Assembly (NCBI GenBank): GCA_022601315.1
Contig: JAHZIU010000057.1
Location: forward strand, 1-5,937
Direction: 5' to 3'
Length of the DNA: 5,937 bases
From: Betaproteobacteria bacterium
GTDB lineage: Bacteria; Pseudomonadota; Gammaproteobacteria; Burkholderiales; Nitrosomonadaceae
Part shown: positions 1-5,835 of the stretch, in pieces
Numbering within the stretch: position 1 is the stretch's first letter
How the letters are laid out: every line of letters begins with the position of its first letter
Translations under genes and position numbers: made by a program
The notes under the pieces: generated by a model
What the model saw: the letters and a program-made list of their open reading frames with translations, nothing else
The model's database searches: none
What the model was told of the DNA's origin: nothing

Positions 1-678
1 CTCCAAATACAGATAAAACAAATTTCGGAGAAAGACTTATCGGCATATTGGCGCTACAAGTGAATGTTTTGTTACGAATTTAACTTAAAGCCAGGTGCGA
101 AATTAGGAGGGATTGGTTGAGTGGAAGGTGTGGATTTATGAAAAAAATCAATATCTGATCAAATTGTTGGTTTTTCTATAAACCTGTCATTCAGGCTGGC
201 TGGTTGCAAGTGTTTAATGTTTGATTTGTATTGTTGTGGCATTCGCCAATAAAGAAAGGACGGTGTACTAGCCTGCATATTGCACCAGTTCGTTAAGTTT
301 TAGCCTGTAACCCTTATGTATAGTGATTTTTAGGGAATTAAGAAAATGTACAGTTTGTACTCAAGACTTTACTTGCTGGCTTTAAACTTGCTCTGATATG
401 AATTGAACGCACGTGCTCTCTACGCCGCAGAATGACTACGTCTCCGGTCACGAGCGCGCTCAATTCAAATCAGTTCAGCGTTTAAATTCCAGCAACTGGT
501 GTAATATCCAAGCTAGAATATTATCTGAGCAATGAACACTTCAGTATGAATCGAAAGTGTGATCTACTTTTTGTAAGAAAATGTAAAACTAAGCGTAGCG
601 ATGAACAATCTTTGCTACTTTTGAAGATGGCGCAATCTCTGAGATTGATGTCGCTAAAATTTAAGATTAGTCAGTTGT
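1..678. other. Non-coding stretch downstream of lptG
   Basis: I see no convincing gene here. All six frames are broken by frequent stops and the base composition is AT-rich. The main structure is the 123-bp palindromic element at 373-495. Smaller items are a perfect 7-bp-arm palindrome at 633-647 (caatctc/gagattg around one base), a 5-bp-arm palindrome at 348-360 (gtaca/tgtac), and a weak AT hairpin at 502-523. The extreme left edge could carry the last codons of a plus-strand gene. Frame 1 is open from the edge to a TGA at 61-63 and frame 3 to a TAA at 81-83, but neither fragment is recognisable. No tRNA or rRNA was recognised. No strong U-tract terminator is visible directly after the lptG stop. 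Confidence 0.6.
373..495. repeat. Palindromic MITE-like element (long imperfect inverted repeat)
   Basis: The arms 373-410 and 456-495 are imperfect reverse complements. The outer tips match exactly (ttgctgg at 373-379 against ccagcaa at 489-495). The tttaaac core matches its partner gtttaaa, and the inner arm matches at 15 of 17 positions (391-410 region against 456-472). A centre of about 45 bp that is richer in G and C separates the arms. If the tips are taken as tgctgg/ccagca, the flanks read 'act' on both sides (371-373 and 495-497), which could be a 3-bp target duplication or chance. The structure suits a non-autonomous transposable element or a large transcript hairpin about 180 bp downstream of lptG. 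No transposase is present. Confidence 0.6.
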
Positions 679-1740
679 TTAGAGTACGCGCCTTAACCAT
701 AAATTTGCTATGAGGATTAATAAGATGCTTGGGGCCAGTGCTACAAAGATTGGATTTAATCCTAACATTAGGCCGGCATTTGCGACAATTTGATCCGTTA
801 AATAAACCGAGATGCCAATAATAGTGGCGAATACTAATTTGTTACCCAGACCGGTGCGAATCGACCCGAAAACAAAAGGAATGGATATGAGCAACATGGC
901 GATTGTCATGAGTGCGCTACCGGCTTTACGCCATAAAGCAAGGGCATAGGAGTCGGCATCCTGACCGGTACTGTGGAGAAAGTCCACGTGTCGCAATAAC
1001 TCAATGGGCGACAGGCTTTCCGGTGGTTTTGTTAGTGTGGAGATGTCCTTCGGATTAAGAAATGATGCCCAGCGGGCCGTGCCAGCACGAGTTGATTGAA
1101 TTTGGTTGTCGGTAAAAGTTCTAACCGTAACATTAGTGAGCACCCATGAGTCATTATTAATAATGTCTGCATACTCAGCTTGCGTATGCGCGAATAGAAA
1201 GCCTGCCTCATTCATATGCATGATTTCAATATCTGCTGCTTTTCGGGCATGTAGCATGTGACCAATTCTTAGAATATTCTGTTCATTACGTGTCCATATT
1301 CCCAGTCCTCTGCCTAATTCTGCACTTTGATTTAATGCAACCGCTCGATTTGAGATTGCTTTTTGTTGTAGTTGTGGTGCAAAGAACTGTTCTAAAATGG
1401 CAATCGTTAGTATTAAAAGCAGTCCTACACCAAATGGCGCCAGACTGATCCTGGAGGGTGAAACGCCAGCAACCCGTAGCGCTATTAATTCTGAATTGAC
1501 TGCGAGTTTGCCAAGTGCTGCTACTGTTCCGATCAAAGCGATAAAAGGCGCGATTTGAATAAATCGACGGGGTAATAGCATAAATGTGTATAAAAATGCA
1601 TCTTGCGTGCGGTAAGTGCCTTTTCCAACATCATCCAATTGATCCAATAGATCGAAGAAACTGAACAATGGTAATAAAACCGCTGTGGCGATGACCATGC
1701 CGATTAAAACTTGAGTGGCGATGTAACGGTAAATAATCAT
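679..1740 (-). CDS. lptG: LptG-family permease, LPS/lipid export ABC transporter
   Basis: This 353-residue inner-membrane protein has the LptG layout. An N-terminal hydrophobic helix lies at about 8-30, followed by the DQLDDVGKGTY segment (33-43). TM2 is near 58-78. The cytoplasmic coupling region SELIALRVAGVSPSRI (83-98) contacts the LptB ATPase in known members. TM3 is near 100-120, a periplasmic beta-jellyroll spans roughly 130-250, and three C-terminal helices lie near 272-293, 300-322 and 328-348. The TGQDADSYALALW stretch (258-270) and FVFGSIR (289-295) are typical of LptG. In the known system LptB2FG with LptC extracts lipopolysaccharide from the inner membrane. The ATG overlaps the lptF stop by 4 bases (ATGA), so the two are translationally coupled. 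Length is normal and there is no sign of damage. The family is secure. Whether the cargo is LPS or another lipid is not. Confidence 0.93.
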   Translation of the reverse strand: MIIYRYIATQVLIGMVIATAVLLPLFSFFDLLDQLDDVGKGTYRTQDAFLYTFMLLPRRFIQIAPFIALIGTVAALGKLAVNSELIALRVAGVSPSRISLAPFGVGLLLILTIAILEQFFAPQLQQKAISNRAVALNQSAELGRGLGIWTRNEQNILRIGHMLHARKAADIEIMHMNEAGFLFAHTQAEYADIINNDSWVLTNVTVRTFTDNQIQSTRAGTARWASFLNPKDISTLTKPPESLSPIELLRHVDFLHSTGQDADSYALALWRKAGSALMTIAMLLISIPFVFGSIRTGLGNKLVFATIIGISVYLTDQIVANAGLMLGLNPIFVALAPSILLILIANLWLRRVL

Positions 1741-2816
1741 TGCTGACGAGAAAACAGTTTTATACGTGATTTAAGAGCAATGAAACCAAGTGCAATCAGC
1801 ATTAACAGATATAACCACCAAACACCGGGTATGCTGCCAACGACACCTTGTTCGACCCAGTTTTTGGCTAATCCACTGAGATTGTAGTAAATTGCAAAAA
1901 CCAACGCGGCTAGTAGATAGGTTCGGTCAGCTTTGTCTTGGCGTGGCGCCGTACGAATAAAAGTGACTGCAATTAACGCAAGCAAAACGGTTGAAAGTGG
2001 ACGGGAAATCCGCCATTGAAGCTCCGCAATATCACGCGGTTGGTCCGATTCCCACAGTGTTCTGGTAGCAGCCGCTTTTCGCCTGTAATTTGTCACGCTA
2101 TCACTATCAATAAAGTAAGTCATTTCGTCATATTTAATGACATCGTCTGTTGTTAAAGCATGGGTGAGTTGATAAATATAGCCATCAGTGAGCTGTATAT
2201 GTGGACGTTGGTTGGGTGTTTGGGGCTGTATTTGTATGGCTTCTTTAGCAACTACGATTTCACTCGTGGTCGGTTTCTTAATGTAGTGGAATATGTTTTC
2301 CATTTTTTTGTTAGTGTCATCTTTACTGAGCACAAATACGACGCGACCACTTTTTTCGCTGCCATAAAACCGTCCGGCCTGAAACCGGTTGGTATTTAAT
2401 TCGGCCTCAGCCTGGGCATCAAGAATATAGCTTTCAGCATAGGCCCAGGGACGTACGTAAGATGATAGGATCCCACTGATAATGCCAACGGGTATGGCAA
2501 CCATCAGTACGGCATAAACAATACGTGTGCCACTGACGCCTACAGAGCGTAACACATTGAGTTCCTGGTCTTTATTGAGTCTACCTAGGCCGACAATAAC
2601 AGCAACATATAATGCGATAGGAACCAATACTTCGAGTGCAATTAACGTTTTCAATAAGATCAGTTTTAGCAGCGCAGCAATACCCAGTGTTTCGGTGACT
2701 GCGCCCGCCAGAAAGCGGGCACTACTAAAACTGGCAAACAATCCAACCAGAATTGTTATGACAACCAGAAATGGCAGTAATAATTCACGTGTGATATAGC
2801 GATCAATGAGTCTCAT
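1737..2816 (-). CDS. lptF: LptF-family permease, LPS/lipid export ABC transporter
   Basis: This is a 359-residue partner of LptG. It starts MRLIDRYITREL, with TM1 near 12-34, TM2 near 50-78, the coupling region DQELNVLRSVGVSGTRI (83-99), and TM3 near 101-121. A periplasmic jellyroll domain spans about 130-260, with the typical QAGRFY (146-151) near its start. Three C-terminal helices follow. The TLWES....AELQWRISRPLS signature (253-275) identifies LptF rather than LptG. The usual PRQGR motif reads PRQDKADR (291-298), a modest divergence. The ATG at 2816 is the only candidate start nearby. The frame stays open back through the 67-base gap but contains no ATG, GTG or TTG there. No strong Shine-Dalgarno is visible. 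It lies downstream of a nucleotidyltransferase and a GNAT-like gene rather than pepA, and overlaps lptG by 4 bases. Confidence 0.92.
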   Translation of the reverse strand: MRLIDRYITRELLLPFLVVITILVGLFASFSSARFLAGAVTETLGIAALLKLILLKTLIALEVLVPIALYVAVIVGLGRLNKDQELNVLRSVGVSGTRIVYAVLMVAIPVGIISGILSSYVRPWAYAESYILDAQAEAELNTNRFQAGRFYGSEKSGRVVFVLSKDDTNKKMENIFHYIKKPTTSEIVVAKEAIQIQPQTPNQRPHIQLTDGYIYQLTHALTTDDVIKYDEMTYFIDSDSVTNYRRKAAATRTLWESDQPRDIAELQWRISRPLSTVLLALIAVTFIRTAPRQDKADRTYLLAALVFAIYYNLSGLAKNWVEQGVVGSIPGVWWLYLLMLIALGFIALKSRIKLFSRQQ

Positions 2817-2883
2817 ACATACGACCAGGCAGAACGGAATTTGAAAACCGCTGTTAATCGTAGATGTACGTGACGTCGGAGCA

Positions 2884-3744
2884 CTAGATTCTTTTGTTGG
2901 TATGATGAAAAGTAGTAGGAGTACGTGTCAAAATCGATTCTGCCAGATGCAAGTCTTCTACCTTGTCAACATCTACACCGGCTCGTGCATCAGTCAGTAT
3001 AACGGGGTGTATGTTAACGCCGGATTTAATGGAAACTGCATGCAGGGCTTGGCTCAGTGTCAGACGTCCAAACAGATAAGATAGTACAAGTCGCAGCCCA
3101 AGAAGTTGTGCAATGAGCTGCCAGGGACGTTTACGTAAATCTTCAGCTTGTCGCCAGAATCTGACCAGGCTGCGTCCTTTGGAATTAAATGTAAAAAGAT
3201 TACAGCCGCAAAAACCACCATCACGTAATCGTGTGACAGTACGTTTAGCGCCTGGAAAGGCTTTGGCAATGTCTTCCTGCCGGGCTAGGCCAACTGTTGC
3301 ATCACAATCTGCAGCGAGTGATTGACGTAAGAAATTTTGTACAATTAATGGCGTTAGTAAAGCATGGTCGGCAGTCGTTAACAAAATAGGCGTATTACCG
3401 TGCATACTGTGCGCACGGTCAAAACCACTTTCGGCGCTGCGGCTGGGTGTATCCCGGTTAGGAAGCCAGGTGACCTGGCCGGATTCGATACGTTGTTTTA
3501 ATTCCGGGCAATGTATATGCAGAGATTCAGGTGGGCCGCATAAGATGATTGAAGAAATAAGATCACAGGCAGTAAGTGTATCCAGTACACGTATAACCAT
3601 GGGTGTGCCATCTACAGGAGCGAAGGCTTTACAGGCGGTGCCTGTGTGTTGTGTGATGGGATCGCTTGCAGTACGATCTGCAGCCAATACCACGGCGACA
3701 AAACGTTGATTCTCTGCATTCACCTGATTGTTCACAGTGTTCAA
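2884..3744 (-). CDS. MobA-like NTP transferase domain protein
   Basis: This 286-residue cytoplasmic protein has a Rossmann-type nucleotidyltransferase fold. The N-terminal nucleotide-binding signature is VVLAADR (18-24), followed by a conserved lysine and CKAFAPVDGTPMVIRVLD (38-55), as in MobA/GlmU-type enzymes. TTADH (123-127) would carry a metal-binding aspartate. GVDVDKVEDLHLAESIL (256-272) matches the usual C-terminal second acidic motif. A hydrophobic stretch near 210-226 may touch membrane. Such enzymes join an NTP to a phosphorylated sugar or similar group; the substrate cannot be read here. The start is TTG at 3744-3742, overlapping the upstream TGA in TTGA, with GGAAAA five bases before it. 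In-frame GTG codons at residues 4 and 8 are alternatives. From memory, a related nucleotidyltransferase (CpgD) acts in Caulobacter ceramide phosphoglycerate synthesis; orthology is unproven. Confidence 0.85.
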   Translation of the reverse strand: MNTVNNQVNAENQRFVAVVLAADRTASDPITQHTGTACKAFAPVDGTPMVIRVLDTLTACDLISSIILCGPPESLHIHCPELKQRIESGQVTWLPNRDTPSRSAESGFDRAHSMHGNTPILLTTADHALLTPLIVQNFLRQSLAADCDATVGLARQEDIAKAFPGAKRTVTRLRDGGFCGCNLFTFNSKGRSLVRFWRQAEDLRKRPWQLIAQLLGLRLVLSYLFGRLTLSQALHAVSIKSGVNIHPVILTDARAGVDVDKVEDLHLAESILTRTPTTFHHTNKRI

Positions 3745-4895
3745 AGTGTTTTTCCATAAATACGATAACGCTTGTATTGCTTGCCGCCAATACTGTCGAG
3801 AATGCCGCGCATTGAGGTGTTATCTTCAAGAATCCATGACATTTCGACTGCATGCATGCCTCGTGTTAGTGCAAAATCTCGTGGTTTGTTAATAACCATG
3901 CAGGCTAACGCCATGCCTATTGGCGTGTTACGAAACTTCTTACGTACCCCCATCAATGGTATACGACCTGTTCTCATTTCAAGATTTCTAACTGTTTTGA
4001 TAAATTTGAACCAGCCCAGTGGAAATAAGTTGCCATTCAGTTCAGCAAAAATTTCATTCAGATTGGGCAGTACCACCATAAATGCAGCCGGTTCGCCATT
4101 AACTTCCGCAATTTGGATGAATTCATCCGGTAAAAGCAGGCGCAGACTGCTGCCCAGTTCTGCAAACTCAGCTTCAGTAATTGGAACAAACCCCCAATTC
4201 TCAGACCATGCATCGTTAAAAATATCACGCAATATTTCCATCTCTGCTTTAAAATTTTTACGTTGTAGTGGTCTTAATGTAACTTGTTTGTCATATCGTT
4301 TAATGAGTTTTTGCATCACTTGAGGTTGCTCAAAGTCAACTTGTATCCAAAAAGCAAGCAGGTCTTTAGCCGGCGCATAGCCTTGTTCTTCTAGTAAATG
4401 CTGATACCAGCGTGGAGAATGTGGCATCATGACGACTGGAGGTGTATCAAAGCCATCGACCAGTACACCGCACTCTTGATTGATGGAAAGATTAAATGGG
4501 CCGGTGACAACACTGGTGTGGCGTACTGCCAGCCATGCTTCGGCGTGTAGTATGAGCGCAGCACATACGTTGGAATCATTAATGCATTCAAACAATCCAA
4601 AGTGACCGGTATTTTCACCGTAGCGCTCGCGGTGGAGTATATCAATTTGAGCGCTAATCCGCCCAACGGGCTGATTATCCTGATAAGCCACCCAAGCTTG
4701 CCATTCACTATGTTTGAAAAAAGGATTAAATTTGGAGAAATGGAATCGCCGCTCTAAACGCAAAGGGGGTACCCACATGGGATCATTGGCATAGACATGC
4801 CATGGAACATCTATAAATTTGCCCATTTCTCGATAGGTTGTTACCGGGCGTACCGTTACAGTGGGGGAAACGGATTGCTTGGTTTTTTTATTCAT
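3741..4895 (-). CDS. GNAT-like N-acyltransferase, YghO/bacterial ceramide synthase-like
   Basis: This 384-residue protein belongs to a recognisable GNAT-like family. VRPVTTYREMGKFIDVPW (15-32) leads into ANDPMWVPPLRLE (36-48), NPFFKHSEWQAWVA (57-70) and PVGRISAQID (76-85). HFGLFE (98-103) precedes VTGPFNLSINQECGVLVDGF (130-149). Next come PPVVMMPHSPRWYQHLLEEQGY (152-173), AKDLLAFW (176-183), and a C-terminal acyltransferase-like half ending EMSWILEDNTSMRGILDSIGG (351-371) with KRYRIYGK. It is soluble, with no signal peptide. From memory, E. coli YghO and the Caulobacter bacterial ceramide synthase (bCerS) belong here, so N-acylation of a long-chain base is a reasonable but unproven role. The ATG at 4895 leaves the conserved VRPV region intact; no clear Shine-Dalgarno precedes it. 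It is the first gene of the operon and overlaps the nucleotidyltransferase start by 4 bases. Confidence 0.85.
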   Translation of the reverse strand: MNKKTKQSVSPTVTVRPVTTYREMGKFIDVPWHVYANDPMWVPPLRLERRFHFSKFNPFFKHSEWQAWVAYQDNQPVGRISAQIDILHRERYGENTGHFGLFECINDSNVCAALILHAEAWLAVRHTSVVTGPFNLSINQECGVLVDGFDTPPVVMMPHSPRWYQHLLEEQGYAPAKDLLAFWIQVDFEQPQVMQKLIKRYDKQVTLRPLQRKNFKAEMEILRDIFNDAWSENWGFVPITEAEFAELGSSLRLLLPDEFIQIAEVNGEPAAFMVVLPNLNEIFAELNGNLFPLGWFKFIKTVRNLEMRTGRIPLMGVRKKFRNTPIGMALACMVINKPRDFALTRGMHAVEMSWILEDNTSMRGILDSIGGKQYKRYRIYGKTL

Positions 4896-4974
4896 AGCAA
4901 ATAAATTGCGTGAAGAAATAAGCGCATAATGTTGTTGGGCTCAATGAGGCGCTGTAGTAGCGGGTTATATTACA

Positions 4975-5114
4975 AGACATCTCTAAAATCCAGATTTCAT
5001 CCCAATTGCTGCGTTGCTGGAAAATTTCTGACTTACATTTCGGCCATATGGTGTGCTACAAAATTATTCCTACGCCTTGCATTTGGGCAAACTCTGAATT
5101 TTTTGAGGCACCCT
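4975..5114. repeat. MITE-like imperfect palindrome, about 140 bp
   Basis: The left half (from agacatctct at 4975) aligns with the reverse complement of the right half (agggtgcctc read leftward from 5114) over nearly its whole length, allowing small gaps. Matching blocks include left cccaattgc with right-complement cccaaatgc, and atccag with attcag. The centre is a perfect 8-bp palindrome, ccatatgg (5044-5051). The sequence taca occurs at both outer ends (4971-4974 and 5114-5117), which could be a target-site duplication. There is no transposase, so this would be a non-autonomous element. From memory it resembles dispersed repeats of Nitrosomonas-type genomes, but copy number cannot be seen from one window. 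Confidence 0.6.
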
Positions 5115-5125
5115 ACACTCTATCT

Positions 5126-5150
5126 AAAAAGCCCTCTGATTAAGAGGGCT
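5126..5150 (-). terminator. Rho-independent terminator of the 159-aa protein gene
   Basis: Read on the minus strand, a perfect 8-bp stem agccctct/agagggct encloses the 5-base loop taatc and is followed by tttt then agat. It lies 57 bases beyond the stop codon of the upstream minus-strand gene. The T-run is on the minus-strand side, so it serves that gene and shields the downstream four-gene operon from read-through. Confidence 0.82.
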
Positions 5151-5167
5151 GGAGGTCAAAAGAAAAT

Positions 5168-5188
5168 GAATTAAGAATTAAGAATTAA
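5168..5188. repeat. Three tandem copies of a 7-bp unit (gaattaa)
   Basis: Three perfect adjacent copies of gaattaa occupy 5168-5174, 5175-5181 and 5182-5188. They sit between the terminator and the stop codon of the hypothetical gene, so they fall in its 3' untranslated region. They are probably a slippage product with no assigned role. Confidence 0.75.
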
Positions 5189-5206
5189 ATAATTTGTAAA
5201 TATATT

Positions 5207-5686
5207 TTATATATTTGTGTGAGCCAGTAAATCAGTTACAAGTTTGTGAAACACAACTTTTGGGTCTTCTACTTTACTGTTATTTTGTTTCGTGTCCGAT
5301 GTTTCATCATTCTGATTCTCGGTAGCAGCAATCTTTTCATCAGTAATACTGCGGCAAAAATCACAATAATTGTTCCAGTCTATGTTATAGACACGCAAGC
5401 GATCTTGTGGTTGAAATACTCTCAGGACTTCAAAGTTATGCTGCATCTCGGGTAAGCGAGAACAAAGATATGTGTTAATGTTTTTTGGCCATCTGATGTG
5501 TTTAGGGTACATGCTGGCCAGTTCTGTTTCTATAGTGTATCGAAAATTCTCAATCGCCAGTGCACGGCGTTTTCGGTTCAATATCTCTACAAAAACAGCT
5601 ACTGTGCATAACACGCCTAATAAAAGAAACGGCCAAAGTGGTACCGTTTGAAAATACAAGTATATTTGTTCTAAAAGTTCGCTCAA
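5207..5686 (-). CDS. Conserved membrane-anchored hypothetical protein
   Basis: This 159-residue protein has no function I can name. One hydrophobic segment (about 16-36, VPLWPFLLLGVLCTVAVFVEIL) is followed directly by NRKRR (37-41). That predicts a single-pass anchor with a short outer N-terminus and a cytoplasmic C-terminal domain. The soluble part contains YPKHIRWPKNINTYLCSRLP (60-79), LRVFQPQDRLRVYNIDWNNY (88-107) and CDFCRSITDEK (108-118, two cysteines). A polar, low-complexity stretch at 119-140 follows, then DPKVVFHKLVTDLLAH. The pattern looks like that of small conserved hypothetical proteins in related bacteria. The start is TTG at 5686-5684: the codon two upstream is TAA, so no earlier start exists in frame, and gagaa lies six bases ahead as a weak Shine-Dalgarno. 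An internal TTG at residue 10 is less likely. It has its own terminator and is divergent from the next gene. Confidence 0.75.
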   Translation of the reverse strand: MSELLEQIYLYFQTVPLWPFLLLGVLCTVAVFVEILNRKRRALAIENFRYTIETELASMYPKHIRWPKNINTYLCSRLPEMQHNFEVLRVFQPQDRLRVYNIDWNNYCDFCRSITDEKIAATENQNDETSDTKQNNSKVEDPKVVFHKLVTDLLAHTNI

Positions 5687-5758
5687 GAGTTATTCTCAAT
5701 TAAATAAAAGTATTGAAAGTTACGGAATATGTTTTTTTCCTGGAAATCGCCAGTTAGT

Positions 5759-5786
5759 TTGGAATTAATTGACAATTTCATATAAT
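5759..5786 (+). promoter_or_regulatory. Candidate sigma-70-type promoter for the right-edge gene
   Basis: A perfect TATAAT lies at 5781-5786. TTGGAA at 5759-5764, 16 bases upstream, is an acceptable -35 with four of six consensus matches. A better -35 sequence, TTGACA at 5769-5774, is only 6 bases from the -10 and cannot pair with it. Transcription would start near 5793, leaving a leader of about 40 bases. The region is very AT-rich, so a chance match is possible. Confidence 0.4.
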
Positions 5787-5819
5787 AAAATATCCCGCTT
5801 TATTATTTTTACATCTTGC

Positions 5820-5835
5820 CATAGGTGAACCTATG
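5820..5835 (+). promoter_or_regulatory. Shine-Dalgarno and start codon inside a 6-bp hairpin
   Basis: The Shine-Dalgarno-like aggtga (5823-5828) lies four bases before the ATG at 5833. Both are part of the inverted repeat catagg-tgaa-cctatg (5820-5835), so the RNA could fold with the AGG and the AUG in one stem. The stem is perfect over six pairs with a four-base loop. That is enough to affect translation, though it may be coincidental. Confidence 0.45.

Larger units (their letters stand above)
4896..5206. other. Intergenic region ahead of the four-gene operon
   Basis: This 311-base gap must contain the promoter of the four-gene minus-strand operon, unless transcription enters from upstream past the terminator. 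It holds a small hairpin at 4950-4962 (cgct/agcg), the MITE-like palindrome at 4975-5114, the terminator at 5126-5150 and the triplet repeat at 5168-5188. I found no minus-strand promoter good enough to call. TTGAGC with an 18-base spacer to TATTTC, reading right to left at about 4943-4914, is the best and is weak. A plus-strand frame open at 4929-5174 lies mostly across the palindrome and is not taken as a gene. Confidence 0.55.

Noticed and set aside
1..46. Minus-strand ATG at 46-44 opening to the left edge
   Set aside because: Only 15 codons are visible, there is no ribosome site ahead of it, and the plus-strand frames here are equally open, so no call can be made.
348..360. gtaca/tgtac palindrome as an operator
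   Set aside because: It is short and AT-rich, and no gene starts nearby for it to control.
633..647. Perfect palindrome just after lptG as a terminator
   Set aside because: The arms meet around a single base and there is no T-run on the minus-strand side, so it does not have terminator form.
2160..2799. Plus-strand frames opposite lptF (2160-2399 and 2527-2799)
   Set aside because: Both are antisense to a well-supported LptF and show no recognisable features or start context.
3772..4323. Plus-strand open frame of 183 codons
   Set aside because: It is antisense to the GNAT-like gene, whose protein is strongly family-like over the same span. Composition and lack of motifs mark it as a shadow.
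4929..5174. Plus-strand open frame of 81 codons in the intergenic region
   Set aside because: It lies almost entirely across the 140-bp palindrome and the terminator. Its peptide has no domain character, and such repeats commonly give spurious frames.
5769..5786. TTGACA and TATAAT read as a consensus promoter pair
   Set aside because: The two hexamers are only 6 bases apart, far below the 16-18 needed. TTGGAA at 5759 is the better partner.
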